A stretch of DNA of 18,689 bases from a bacterium (GTDB lineage: Bacteria; Patescibacteriota; Minisyncoccia; Phycocordibacterales; SBAW01), in the NCBI GenBank assembly GCA_030647845.1, contig JAUSIO010000038.1:1-18689 (forward strand), given 5' to 3'. A program made the translations under genes and the position numbers. The notes beneath the pieces were generated by a model. The model worked only from the letters and a program-made list of their open reading frames with translations, was not told the DNA's origin and made no database searches. Each line of letters starts with the position of its first letter. Positions within the stretch are counted from its first letter, which is position 1. Positions 5,601 to 13,930 of the stretch are shown here, in pieces.

Positions 5601-7297
5601 CAACACCAACCTACATTCTTGGTATCCATAACAGTTACGACTCTGGCGCCGCACTTTTTAAAAACGGCGTGTGCATATTTGCTATTAACGAAGAGCGGTT
5701 GAGCCGGGTTAAGATGGATGACTCGTTTCCAAACCGGTCAATAGATGCATGTCTTGCTTTTGCAGGCATCACCGAACAAGACGTAGATGTAGTGAGTTAT
5801 GCCTGGCACAGCGGCTTTGTGGAGGCGCAACTCCCCGGCTACGTCGCCCGCGCACTCGAGATTGCGCAAGAAGGGCCGGAGGCTAAACGCATCATGCTCG
5901 AGCGCACTGCAGTTGAGGTTGAGCGTTCCGCGCCGCGCAAAAAAGATTTTGAGAAAGAAATGATAAAGCGAGGATGGCAAAACAAAGTCGAATGGTTTGA
6001 CCATCATGCCGGGCACGCGGCAACCGCATTTTACCCTTCGCCCTTTACAAAGGCCTTGGTGATTACACTAGATGCGGCGGGCAACTACCGCAGTGGGAGC
6101 GTGTCTGTAGGCGATGGAGCCGAGCTAAAAGAACTAGCGTGCTCGTACACGTGGGACAGTCTCGGGTTTTTTTACGGGCAGATTACCGAGCTGCTTGGGT
6201 TTAAACCGCATCGGCACGAAGGAAAAGTGACAGGCCTTGCGGCATACGGAGACCCTAAGAAGTGCCTGCCTATCATGCAGGAAATGCTAACCACAAAAGA
6301 TGGCAAACTATACGGGAAGATTGGTAAGTATTACAAACCGTTTTTCTACCAGCAGACCGATGCTCTTAAAGAGGCACTCAAAGGACACTCGCGGGAGGAT
6401 ATCGCCGCCGCGGTACAGCAACATTTTGAAGACGTCATCACCGACTATATCCGCTATTGGATAGAAAAAACGGGGGTAGGGACTTTGGCGCTATCCGGCG
6501 GAGCGTTTGCAAATGTAAAGCTCAACCAACGGGTCCGCGCCATCCCCGGGGTCGTTGACCAATTTGTCTTCCCGCACATGGGCGACGGCGGCCTTTCGGT
6601 TGGAGCCTGCCTCTTGAGCCTTGCCCGGCGCGGAGTGCGGAGCGCCCCGTGGAAACACGTCTATCTTGGGAGTGAATCGACAGAAACAGAAATCGAAACT
6701 GCCTTACAAAAATACTCGCAACGCATTAGTGTAGAAAAACTCCAACCTAAAGACGTGGCACAACGGGCGGTAGAGTTGCTGAAACAAAACAAAGTTCTGG
6801 GCCTGTTTCAAGGGCGGATGGAGTACGGCCCACGGGCGCTTGGCAACCGAAGTATCATCTACCACGCAAAAGATAAAACAGCGAACGATTGGCTTAACAA
6901 GCGTATGCATCGGACCGAGTTTATGCCGTTTGCGCCAGTCACAACAATGGAACTCGCGCCTCGCTGTTTTAAGGGCTGGGATCCTACACACGTAACTACT
7001 CGCTTCATGACCGAATGTTACGACTGCACAACGGAGATGAAACAAAATTCTCCCGCGGTGGTGCATGTCGACGGTACTGCTCGGCCCCAAATCATAGCCC
7101 GAGAAGATAATCCTCTTTATTTTGACATTGTGGACGCGTGGTACCGAGAGACAGGCGGGCTGTGTCTCATTAATACAAGTTTTAACGAGCACGAGCACCC
7201 TATTGTCTGCACTATTGAAGATGCTTTACAGAGTTTTCTTGATGACACGGTTGACTATCTTATTGTACAAGGCCACTACGTAATCTCACACGCATGA
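5597..7297 (+). CDS. Carbamoyltransferase, NodU/CmcH/TobZ family
   Basis: A 566-residue O-carbamoyltransferase, the usual family length. These enzymes use carbamoyl phosphate and ATP to form carbamoyl-adenylate and pass the carbamoyl group to a hydroxyl of a sugar or antibiotic. The N-terminal Kae1-like part starts YILGIHNSYDSGAAL (6-20) and INEERLSR (30-37). The metal-site segment DHHAGHAA is at 135-142, then LSGGAFANVKLN (299-310) and HMGDGGLSVGA (327-337). The C-terminal domain carries GRMEYGPRALGNRSI (406-420). The ATG at 5597 overlaps the upstream stop (ATGA), indicating coupled translation, and it overlaps the following gene in the same way. In this setting it most likely adds an O-carbamoyl group to the surface sugar; the acceptor is unknown. 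Confidence 0.92.
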   Translation: MTTPTYILGIHNSYDSGAALFKNGVCIFAINEERLSRVKMDDSFPNRSIDACLAFAGITEQDVDVVSYAWHSGFVEAQLPGYVARALEIAQEGPEAKRIMLERTAVEVERSAPRKKDFEKEMIKRGWQNKVEWFDHHAGHAATAFYPSPFTKALVITLDAAGNYRSGSVSVGDGAELKELACSYTWDSLGFFYGQITELLGFKPHRHEGKVTGLAAYGDPKKCLPIMQEMLTTKDGKLYGKIGKYYKPFFYQQTDALKEALKGHSREDIAAAVQQHFEDVITDYIRYWIEKTGVGTLALSGGAFANVKLNQRVRAIPGVVDQFVFPHMGDGGLSVGACLLSLARRGVRSAPWKHVYLGSESTETEIETALQKYSQRISVEKLQPKDVAQRAVELLKQNKVLGLFQGRMEYGPRALGNRSIIYHAKDKTANDWLNKRMHRTEFMPFAPVTTMELAPRCFKGWDPTHVTTRFMTECYDCTTEMKQNSPAVVHVDGTARPQIIAREDNPLYFDIVDAWYRETGGLCLINTSFNEHEHPIVCTIEDALQSFLDDTVDYLIVQGHYVISHA

Positions 7298-8205
7298 ATA
7301 CATTTAAACTTGTTTTAGGGACGGCACAGTTTGGCATGAAGTACGGCCTTGCCAATACGCACGGCCAATTACCGAAAGAGGAAATATTTGCGATTCTTGA
7401 CGCGGCTGTGGCCGGAGGAGTTGAGCTATTTGATACCGCCTATGCCTACGGCAGTGCCGAAGAGGTACTGGGTGAATGGTTGAGCACCCGAGGAGCACGA
7501 AAACAGGTCCGTATCATTTCCAAAATGAAACCACACGTGCTCAACGAATATCCTGACGGTACGCCAATGGTAGATATAGTGCACCAAGAAATAGGAAAAT
7601 CGCTTAAGCGATTGGGGGTCGACAAACTCGATGGATATATTTTCCATTCGCCACATTACGTATATCTCAAGCACGCGATTGCCGGATTACAAAAAGCAAA
7701 AGGACGCGGGCTCGTAAACAATATCGGCGTCTCAACATATGATGAGTCGGAAGCCCTGCAAGCGGTCGAGCTAGGTATGGACTATGTGCAAGTGCCCTAT
7801 AATGTTTTCGACCAACGTCTCGACAACACCGATTTTTTTGAACTCGCAAAAAAGAATGGGGCTACTGTTTTTGCGCGTAGCCCTTTTTTGCAAGGGCTAC
7901 TTCTTCTGAAGCCAACGGAACTTCCCCCCCATCTTGTTCATGCACGCCCGTATCTTGAGCATTTCCTCGAGATTACTCAACGCCATAATGTGCCTGCAAT
8001 AGAGGCAGCACTCCTTTTTGCCCGCAATTCCCAAGCGCCGTATGTGGTGGCAGGAGTGGACGAACTTTCTCAACTCATAAAAGACCTTGCGGTGATGCAG
8101 GAAAAAGACCCGAAACCGGAGCTCATTGCGGAATTGAAAGAAGCATTTCAGCATATGCCTCAAAACATCGTGAATCCAATTTTATGGAGCAAGATCCAAC
8201 AATAA
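7294..8205 (+). CDS. Aldo/keto reductase
   Basis: A 303-residue (beta/alpha)8 aldo/keto reductase using NAD(P)H. The first strand reads LVLGTAQFGMKYG (7-19). The expected catalytic tetrad is visible as Asp47 and Tyr52 in LFDTAYAYG (45-53), a lysine at 77 in IISKMKP, and His118 in GYIFHSP (114-120). IGVSTYDESEALQAVELGMDYVQVPYN further on matches the barrel's later strands. It may reduce a carbonyl on a sugar intermediate or act on a substituent of the glycan. AKRs of this group also occur in amino-sugar and spore-coat-like polysaccharide clusters. It overlaps the carbamoyltransferase by four bases and the following GT2 gene by 22 bases. The family is firm; the substrate is not deducible. Confidence 0.87.
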   Translation: MNTFKLVLGTAQFGMKYGLANTHGQLPKEEIFAILDAAVAGGVELFDTAYAYGSAEEVLGEWLSTRGARKQVRIISKMKPHVLNEYPDGTPMVDIVHQEIGKSLKRLGVDKLDGYIFHSPHYVYLKHAIAGLQKAKGRGLVNNIGVSTYDESEALQAVELGMDYVQVPYNVFDQRLDNTDFFELAKKNGATVFARSPFLQGLLLLKPTELPPHLVHARPYLEHFLEITQRHNVPAIEAALLFARNSQAPYVVAGVDELSQLIKDLAVMQEKDPKPELIAELKEAFQHMPQNIVNPILWSKIQQ

Positions 8206-8888
8206 AAGCATCTATTATTATTCGCGCCTACAACGCAGAGGCGACAGTTGGCCGCGCCATTGAGAGTGCGCTTAAGCAAGAATTCCCGCGTACAAACTAT
8301 GAAATCATTATCGTTAATGACGGCTCGACCGATAACACGCGAGGAGTGATTGATACCTATGCCTCCGAACCTGGGGTCCGGATTATCCACCAGGCAAATA
8401 TAGGAGTTATTCCGGCCGCTAATCGCGGCTTGAAGGAATCCCGCGGAGTGTATGTGACACTTTTAGATAGCGACGACGAGTTTATGCCGCAGTTGCTCTC
8501 CGAAATGGTGGGGGTGCTTGATGCCCATCCTGCGGTTGCATTTGCTTATTGTAATTATCATGAGGAAATCGATGGGGTAGTACAAGACATACAAATAGAG
8601 GACGTATTCCAATTTATCGCAGTTGGCACGACATTTCGCCGCCCACTGTTTGAACAAGAGGGATGGTTTAGTACTATGAGCATGTTCAGCGAGCACGAAC
8701 TTGTATTGCGCACGTGGGGACGTTGGAAGTTCATCCATGTTCCTAAAAGTTTAGTGACCTACCACCGCCAGAGGGAAAGCCTCACCGGGGACCACGAACG
8801 CGTTGCCCATGAGCTCGAAGTGCTTAAAGCCCGCCATCCCGAGCACCTTGCAGAAATTAATCGTATACGTTCGTTTATGCTACCGTAA
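8184..8888 (+). CDS. Family 2 glycosyltransferase
   Basis: A 234-residue GT-A fold glycosyltransferase, short for GT2 and consisting of little more than the catalytic domain. SIIIRAYNAE (10-19) is the nucleotide-binding strand, IIIVNDGSTDNT (41-52) the second nucleotide motif, and LLDSDDEF (93-100) the DxD-type metal site. No membrane segment is evident, so it probably works at the cytoplasmic face on a lipid-linked acceptor. The C-terminus has a TYHRQRESLTGDHE segment that may form the acceptor lid. The first ATG at 8184, overlapping the upstream gene, gives a full N-terminus. It is the only canonical glycosyltransferase recognised in the window, so the complete glycan is presumably built with enzymes encoded elsewhere. 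Confidence 0.88.
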   Translation: MEQDPTIKASIIIRAYNAEATVGRAIESALKQEFPRTNYEIIIVNDGSTDNTRGVIDTYASEPGVRIIHQANIGVIPAANRGLKESRGVYVTLLDSDDEFMPQLLSEMVGVLDAHPAVAFAYCNYHEEIDGVVQDIQIEDVFQFIAVGTTFRRPLFEQEGWFSTMSMFSEHELVLRTWGRWKFIHVPKSLVTYHRQRESLTGDHERVAHELEVLKARHPEHLAEINRIRSFMLP

Positions 8889-8892
8889 CACT

Positions 8893-9939
8893 ATGATTAC
8901 AATCGGAAAGCAAAAGATTGGCCCCGGACAGAAAGTATTTATAGTTGCAGAGGTATCCGGAAACCATAATCAAAACCTCCGTCGTGCCAAGGCAATTATC
9001 GATGCCGCAGCAGACGCAAAAGTAGACGCGGTAAAATTGCAAACCTACACGCCCGACACTATCACCATTGACTCCGACCGCCCAGAATTTATTGTCCGCA
9101 CCGGAAATAGCTGGAAAGGTAAGACTCTCTACCAATTGTACAAAGAAGCGCATACACCCTGGGCGTGGCAGAAGGAGCTGTTTGCCTACGCAAAGGCCCG
9201 CGGACTTATGTGTTTTTCCTCGCCATTTGATGTAAGTGCCGTCGAATTTCTCGAGACACTCGGCAACCCTATATACAAGGTTGCTTCATTCGAAGTTGTG
9301 GATATACCACTGCTTGAAGCAATAGGGAAAACAAAAAAACCAGTCATTATGTCGCGTGGCTTGGCAAGTGTCGAGGAGATAGCACTTGCTATCAAAACCC
9401 TTCGAAAATTTGGGACCAGAGATATTGTGCTGTTGCAGTGTGTGAGCTCGTATCCGGCAGACCCGGCAGATATGCACCTGGCAACCATTCCTGATATACA
9501 AAAGCGGTTTAGAGTACAAGCCGGCCTTTCGGACCACTCGCTTTCGCGAGATGTTCCTGTGGCAGCCGTGGCGCTTGGCGCAACCGTCATCGAAAAACAT
9601 CTCACCTTAAAACGCGCCGATGGCGGCCCCGATGCCGCGTTTTCACTTGAGCCGCATGAATTTGCATCTCTTGTACAATCTGTCCGGCTGGTAGAGAAAG
9701 CGCTAGGAAAGCCGTCTTACACGCCAGAAAAAAACGAAAAAGATATGGTGCAGTTTAGAAAATCCTTATATGTCGTAGAAGATATAAAAAGAGGCGAGCG
9801 TTTTAGCCACAACAATGTTCGCTCAATTCGCCCGGGACACGGACTCTCTCCAAAAGAATACCGATTTATTTTAGGGAAACGCGCAAAGCGTGATCTCAAG
9901 CGCGCTACCCCGCTCTCACACAAAGACATTACAAAATAA
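8893..9939 (+). CDS. pseI: Pseudaminic acid synthase, NeuB family (PseI-type)
   Basis: A 348-residue NeuB-family synthase condensing an amino-hexose with phosphoenolpyruvate to a nine-carbon nonulosonate. Motifs in order: IVAEVSGNHNQ (17-27), VKLQTYTPDTITIDSD (47-62), TPWAWQKELF (88-97), CFSSPFD (107-113), YKVASFE (128-134), GLSDHS (211-216), VIEKH (232-236). A C-terminal SAF (antifreeze-like) domain spans about 284-346, with RSIRPGHGL at 310-318. As recalled from known proteins, QTYTPD with the following SD, the TPxxW segment and ASFE match PseI more closely than NeuB or LegI. The ATG at 8893, four bases after the GT2 stop, begins the fold; an upstream open frame is rejected. Last gene of operon B. 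PseI over LegI/NeuB is likely but not proven. Confidence 0.88.
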   Translation: MITIGKQKIGPGQKVFIVAEVSGNHNQNLRRAKAIIDAAADAKVDAVKLQTYTPDTITIDSDRPEFIVRTGNSWKGKTLYQLYKEAHTPWAWQKELFAYAKARGLMCFSSPFDVSAVEFLETLGNPIYKVASFEVVDIPLLEAIGKTKKPVIMSRGLASVEEIALAIKTLRKFGTRDIVLLQCVSSYPADPADMHLATIPDIQKRFRVQAGLSDHSLSRDVPVAAVALGATVIEKHLTLKRADGGPDAAFSLEPHEFASLVQSVRLVEKALGKPSYTPEKNEKDMVQFRKSLYVVEDIKRGERFSHNNVRSIRPGHGLSPKEYRFILGKRAKRDLKRATPLSHKDITK

Positions 9940-9952
9940 AATATCCGGAGTA

Positions 9953-10942
9953 CTACACAGCAAGTACTTCGCCCACCCGCTCGGGGGGCAAGAGGCACAG
10001 CTCGCTGTCGCTGGTGTAGGCAACGGACTCTGCAAGACGCGGATACCGGGCAAGCGGCTCGCCGCGACCCCAGGTCGCGAACTCTGGTTCGATAACACAC
10101 AGTATACCCGCGTCGCGTGTGCGCGCCGACTCGTGCTCGGTAATAAGCGTTTCGTGCAACTTCTCCCCCGGGCGCATACCCACTTCAATAAGTTCACACT
10201 CGGGTGCGAGAGATTGAAGTAAATCCTTAACGTAGGTTGAGGTCATCTTGGGAATAAAAATTTCGCCGCTGTCCATAATGCGCAGTGCCTCGAAGACCGA
10301 GTCGATAACTTTGTCTATGTGTATCCAAAAGCGCGTCATACGCGCGTCGGTCAAGGTGAGCCGCCCGCTAGGGCGTTGTGTGCCGACCACCTCGACAATG
10401 GAGCCGCGGCTACCGAGCACATTGCCGTAGCGTATAACACTGATGCGGGTGCGCCCGTGTGCACCGCGGTAGGAGTTTGCGGCAATGGCGAGCCGCTCGG
10501 CACACATCTTGGTGGCACCGTAGAGGTTAACCGGCTGGACCGCTTTGTCCGAAGAAATGAAAAGTACCTGCTCGACATTGCGGTCGAGTGCCGCGTCGAT
10601 AACGTTGCGCGTGCCGATGACGTTGGTCTCAATAGCCTCCGACGGATTGTATTCGAGCGCCGGCACCTGCTTAAGCGCCGCCGCGTGCACGACGATGTCG
10701 ACGTGGTTAAATGCGCGCAAGAGCCGCGCCTTGTCGCGAATATCTCCCAAAAAAAAGCTGAGTCGAGGGTCTTGGTACACAGGTTCACCCTGCATCTGGC
10801 TTTGCTTGTATTCGTCACGCGAAAGGATTATAACGCGCTTAACCTCGGGTATAGCCAACAGGCGCCGCACAATAGCGCGCCCAAAGGTCCCAGTACCCCC
10901 TGTCACCAGGATGTTTTTACCGTGCAGGTGTTCAGTCGACAT
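9953..10942 (-). CDS. pseB: UDP-GlcNAc 4,6-dehydratase (inverting), PseB-type
   Basis: A 329-residue extended SDR of the soluble PseB/FlaA1 group, which converts UDP-GlcNAc to a 4-keto-6-deoxy sugar with C5 inversion, the first step to pseudaminic acid. GGTGTFG (15-21) binds NADP, SRDEYKQSQM (41-50) is characteristic of this group, SSDKAVQPVNLYGATK (130-145) holds the Asp-Lys pair and the YxxxK pair (Tyr141, Lys145), and EVGMRPGEKLHETL (253-266) is the conserved late motif. No N-terminal membrane segments are present, unlike CapD/PglF types. The ATG at 10942 is the first sensible start; a possible promoter lies just upstream. It is last in operon C and its stop is 13 bases from the convergent pseI stop. 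C5-inverting versus retaining activity rests on family resemblance. Confidence 0.88.
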   Translation of the reverse strand: MSTEHLHGKNILVTGGTGTFGRAIVRRLLAIPEVKRVIILSRDEYKQSQMQGEPVYQDPRLSFFLGDIRDKARLLRAFNHVDIVVHAAALKQVPALEYNPSEAIETNVIGTRNVIDAALDRNVEQVLFISSDKAVQPVNLYGATKMCAERLAIAANSYRGAHGRTRISVIRYGNVLGSRGSIVEVVGTQRPSGRLTLTDARMTRFWIHIDKVIDSVFEALRIMDSGEIFIPKMTSTYVKDLLQSLAPECELIEVGMRPGEKLHETLITEHESARTRDAGILCVIEPEFATWGRGEPLARYPRLAESVAYTSDSELCLLPPERVGEVLAV

Positions 10943-10953
10943 GTGGTCAGCAC

Positions 10954-10980
10954 TGTATATAACCAACGCTCTTTGGTCAA
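10954..10980 (-). promoter_or_regulatory. Possible internal promoter for pseB
   Basis: On the minus strand TTGACC (10975-10980, overlapping the ligase stop codon) and TATACA (10954-10959) are separated by 15 bases, a little short. The transcript would start about 5 bases before the pseB ATG. This 34-bp gap is the largest in operon C, so pseB may have its own promoter. The short spacer keeps confidence low. Confidence 0.3.
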
Positions 10981-13094
10981 GGTTCCTTCTTAGTAGCAAG
11001 GAGATACGCCGCCAGGCCTCCGGGGCGGGAGAGGGCGAAAACTTTAAGGTCGAGGTCGGCGGCCAAGAGCCGCACTGCCTCGATAAGCTGTACCGATATT
11101 GGAGCGTCTGGGGTAAGCGTCGCGTGTGCGGCGGGCGGGTACTCAAGCAGTACGGTATAGCCAAGCGCACTGTTGTCCTCGGGCCTACCCTGTGAGGTTA
11201 CTTTGACAAATGTGGCACCTAGTTTGGTGTGGAAGTTGATTACCGGGTCGTGGCCCGCGAGTACATACTCTTGTACTTCCTCGGCGGTGGGTACATGGTC
11301 GACCCGTGGCGCCGGTTTGTATGTGTACGTTGCACTACAAATTGACACGCAGGTTAAAGCATCCTTGTCGTGAGTAAAAGATATTTGGCCTGCCAGTGCG
11401 CCTTGCGCATCGACCGCGACAAGTGTCATTTCTTTGGCAAGCTTTTTCCGATACGAATGAGCGTCTAGCGTAAGCGGCTGCCAACAATGGTTGTGCAGCG
11501 CGTGCGAAGCCGCTACAAAAGGCGATTGCGGGTCAACAACCACAAACCGGTAGTGTGGCGTCTCCAACAAGTTGTAAACTGATTCCCACTGCTCGCGCGG
11601 AAACTTTTTGAGCATGGTGCGCTGTACTTTGCCGGTCGAGGTCATAGGGAGCTCCGCGGGTTGTGCAAAACGCAAAAACTTCGGCATCTCGTACGGGCGC
11701 AAGTGTGGCGTAACCACAAGCAGCAAAAATTTAAGCCGGCGTATCGCGCGCGCCTCATCCGTACCCTGTTTTAAACACAAGACTGCGCCGACCTCCTCGC
11801 CGTACCGGTCGTCCTCCACCCCGACGACATACGCCTGGTCGAGATCTTGTGAAATTTTTTGCAAGCTGTTCTCAACCGCGAGAGGTGAGATATTGATGCC
11901 CCCTTTGATAATCATTTCGCTCTTGCGCCCACGCAAAAAGAAGAATCTCCGCCCTTCTACGACGCGATAGTACCCGATATCGCCAGTCAAAAAGTATCCG
12001 TCTCGGAACGCAGGCTCACCCCCGAGATACCCTTGCATCACCGCCGGGCCTTTGACAATAAGCTCGCCGTCTTCGCCTTCCCCCAGTAGCTTCCCCGCCT
12101 CATCTGACGCTTCGTCACCCTGTCGAGGGCCCATAATTTCGACCGTGACCCAGTTCATCGGCGTGCCAATTGAATTTTCCTCCACCATTTCGTCGTACAC
12201 CGATTTTGAAAGATCCATCGGTACGCCGGTTACGCGCAGTGCCGTCTCGGTCTGGCCATACCCTTGATACAATGGAATAGAGAACTGTTGAATAAATGCT
12301 TGCACGCTCGCGGCTACAACGGGCGCAGACCCTATCTGTATGCGGGAGAGCTTCAGCCTATCGCGCACCGCGGCATATTCATCTTTGCGTTGCAATTGAT
12401 CAAAAATAATAGACTGCACGACCGAGGTAAGCGTAGCGCCAGTCTTTGCGGCTTGCTCCCAAAAACGCGAGCTCGAGTAACGCGGTGGTATTGCGATACT
12501 CGCCCCCGCAAGGAGTGCCGCGAGACAAAAGGTGGTCGAGTTGATGTGGTGGAGCGGCAGCTGCACCAAGAAGCGGTCACTGGGTATTATGCGTAGCCAC
12601 TCTACAATGCCACGGGCGTTGACGACGAGATTATTGAGCGAAAGTTGCGCGCCCTTCGGGCGCGCAGTCGTGCCGGAGGTAAACAATATAAGCGCCTCGT
12701 GCGAGAGGCCGCTCATATACGAAACGGGAGTGCCCACCCATGTGCGCACATCTTCTTGCGTGAGGGTGGTCCTCGCCTTGCTCAATGACACCTTGTACGC
12801 GCAGAGCTCCTCGGTGTCGCGTTTGGTATCGAGAGGGACCGTCGTGATGCCGCTGCACCACGCCGCCCAGCTCACCACGAGAAGCTCTGGACTATTTTCA
12901 AAAAGCAACGCGACACGGTCGCCGCTGTGCAACCCGAGACCTGCCAGACCCGCAGCCGCGGCAGCGACCTTTGCAAGAAGCTCCCGGTACGTAATACTCT
13001 CAAGCGTGTTCCCCGCTTCGTCGCACGACAGGAGTGCCACTTTATCCGGGTGCGTGCGTGCGTGCCTCACGATATGTTCGTACAAACTATTCAT
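10977..13094 (-). CDS. AMP-forming acyl ligase (ANL) fused to a C-terminal GNAT domain
   Basis: A 705-residue two-domain protein. Residues about 1-505 form a complete adenylate-forming (acyl-CoA synthetase-like) ligase: LFTSGTTARPKG (137-148) for ATP, YGQTE (279-283), LTGDIG (369-374), the hinge RGRKSEMIIKGG (388-399) and the C-terminal catalytic lysine in STGKVQR (K489). Residues about 513-660 and beyond resemble a GNAT acyltransferase, with DPVINFHTKLGATFVKV (616-632) and a following RPEDNSALGYTVLLEY segment typical of one GNAT subgroup. No carrier-protein (phosphopantetheine) domain is seen between them. The simplest reading is that one half activates a carboxylic acid and the other transfers it to an amine, plausibly a sugar amino group. 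It overlaps the upstream gene by four bases (ATGA). Acid and acceptor are unknown. Confidence 0.82.
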   Translation of the reverse strand: MNSLYEHIVRHARTHPDKVALLSCDEAGNTLESITYRELLAKVAAAAAGLAGLGLHSGDRVALLFENSPELLVVSWAAWCSGITTVPLDTKRDTEELCAYKVSLSKARTTLTQEDVRTWVGTPVSYMSGLSHEALILFTSGTTARPKGAQLSLNNLVVNARGIVEWLRIIPSDRFLVQLPLHHINSTTFCLAALLAGASIAIPPRYSSSRFWEQAAKTGATLTSVVQSIIFDQLQRKDEYAAVRDRLKLSRIQIGSAPVVAASVQAFIQQFSIPLYQGYGQTETALRVTGVPMDLSKSVYDEMVEENSIGTPMNWVTVEIMGPRQGDEASDEAGKLLGEGEDGELIVKGPAVMQGYLGGEPAFRDGYFLTGDIGYYRVVEGRRFFFLRGRKSEMIIKGGINISPLAVENSLQKISQDLDQAYVVGVEDDRYGEEVGAVLCLKQGTDEARAIRRLKFLLLVVTPHLRPYEMPKFLRFAQPAELPMTSTGKVQRTMLKKFPREQWESVYNLLETPHYRFVVVDPQSPFVAASHALHNHCWQPLTLDAHSYRKKLAKEMTLVAVDAQGALAGQISFTHDKDALTCVSICSATYTYKPAPRVDHVPTAEEVQEYVLAGHDPVINFHTKLGATFVKVTSQGRPEDNSALGYTVLLEYPPAAHATLTPDAPISVQLIEAVRLLAADLDLKVFALSRPGGLAAYLLATKKEP

Positions 13095-13930
13095 GATATT
13101 AATTTAGCGACTGCTTTTACGCTGTGCACCTGCACAATGCCTTTGTGCGGCAAAAGTTTAGAAACGCCACGTTCGATGATGCGAATGGTGGGGATACCTG
13201 CCGCAACAGAGATTGCCATCGCCGCACTCTCTTGGCCCACGACCGCGCGCGCGCCTGCCAGGTCTTGCGCAATATCGACTGTTCGGGTTTTTATTTTTTC
13301 GGCAGGATGGTGGCGTATATGCAGTGGCGACAAATCTTTACGTTTTGACAGTTCCACTGCAAGCTCCCGCGCAAGCTTGTCAGAGCGGACGTTGGGCCGA
13401 TTTAAAAATAATACATATGATTGCTTTGTCTTGCGCCGTAGGGCTCGGGTGCGCCGAATAGCCTCGGCTTCGTATTCATTCGGCACGAGGCGCACGCGAA
13501 TAGATGGGAAATACTTCCGCGCCAATGTGAGTGCGTGTTTGTCGCCACACCACAGCTCGTCTGGCAGATACGCACGCCAACTTTTGTGCGGATATCCAAA
13601 GCGCGTGCGATAGTCGCCCCACGAGTCGAGGTATACAACTGTCTTAAGTCCCAACTTTTTTGCTTCGAGTATCGCTGTGGTTTCTATGGTTGTCATCCAC
13701 CCGGTGCCTACGAGTACTAATGACGCGTCTGCATGCTTCTGCACAATTTCCCTGACATACGCGTGGCTGTCGCGCACCGCACTAACGACAAGGTGATTGC
13801 GCTTGAGTATCTTTGCTGCCAGTCCCGCGGCGTAGATATAATAGTGCGTGCCTGTGCGATGTGTGCGGACATACGCGGCAATAACTTCGCCGGCACCAGC
13901 ATCATGAACTACCACTAATATCTTTTTCAT
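13091..13930 (-). CDS. GT-B-like protein of unknown function, candidate for the PseG step
   Basis: A 279-residue protein that I cannot place in a named family. It opens with MKKILVVVHDAGAGEVIAAYV (a beta strand and turn as in a Rossmann-like N-domain), contains YLDSWGDYRTRFGYP (100-114) and PDELWCGD (123-130), and ends in a second half with LHIRHHPAEK (203-212) and VVGQESAAMAISVAAGIPTIRI (230-251). The latter resembles the C-terminal nucleotide-binding region of GT-B enzymes and UDP-sugar hydrolases. No membrane segment is seen. It lies between the ligase-GNAT fusion and the DegT aminotransferase, with four-base overlaps on both sides. As no recognisable PseG is in the window, it could remove UDP from the acylated amino sugar; it could equally be a glycosyltransferase. 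Confidence 0.55.
   Translation of the reverse strand: MKKILVVVHDAGAGEVIAAYVRTHRTGTHYYIYAAGLAAKILKRNHLVVSAVRDSHAYVREIVQKHADASLVLVGTGWMTTIETTAILEAKKLGLKTVVYLDSWGDYRTRFGYPHKSWRAYLPDELWCGDKHALTLARKYFPSIRVRLVPNEYEAEAIRRTRALRRKTKQSYVLFLNRPNVRSDKLARELAVELSKRKDLSPLHIRHHPAEKIKTRTVDIAQDLAGARAVVGQESAAMAISVAAGIPTIRIIERGVSKLLPHKGIVQVHSVKAVAKLIS

Noticed and set aside
10319..10993. Long plus-strand open frame of about 220 codons opposite pseB
   Set aside because: It is antisense to a gene with complete SDR motifs and its translation resembles no domain. High third-position G+C in the real gene produces such shadows.
10943..11170. N-terminal extension of the PseB frame by 76 residues
   Set aside because: It lies inside the ligase-GNAT coding region in another frame and has no SDR-like content; the conserved Rossmann motif follows the ATG at 10942 closely.
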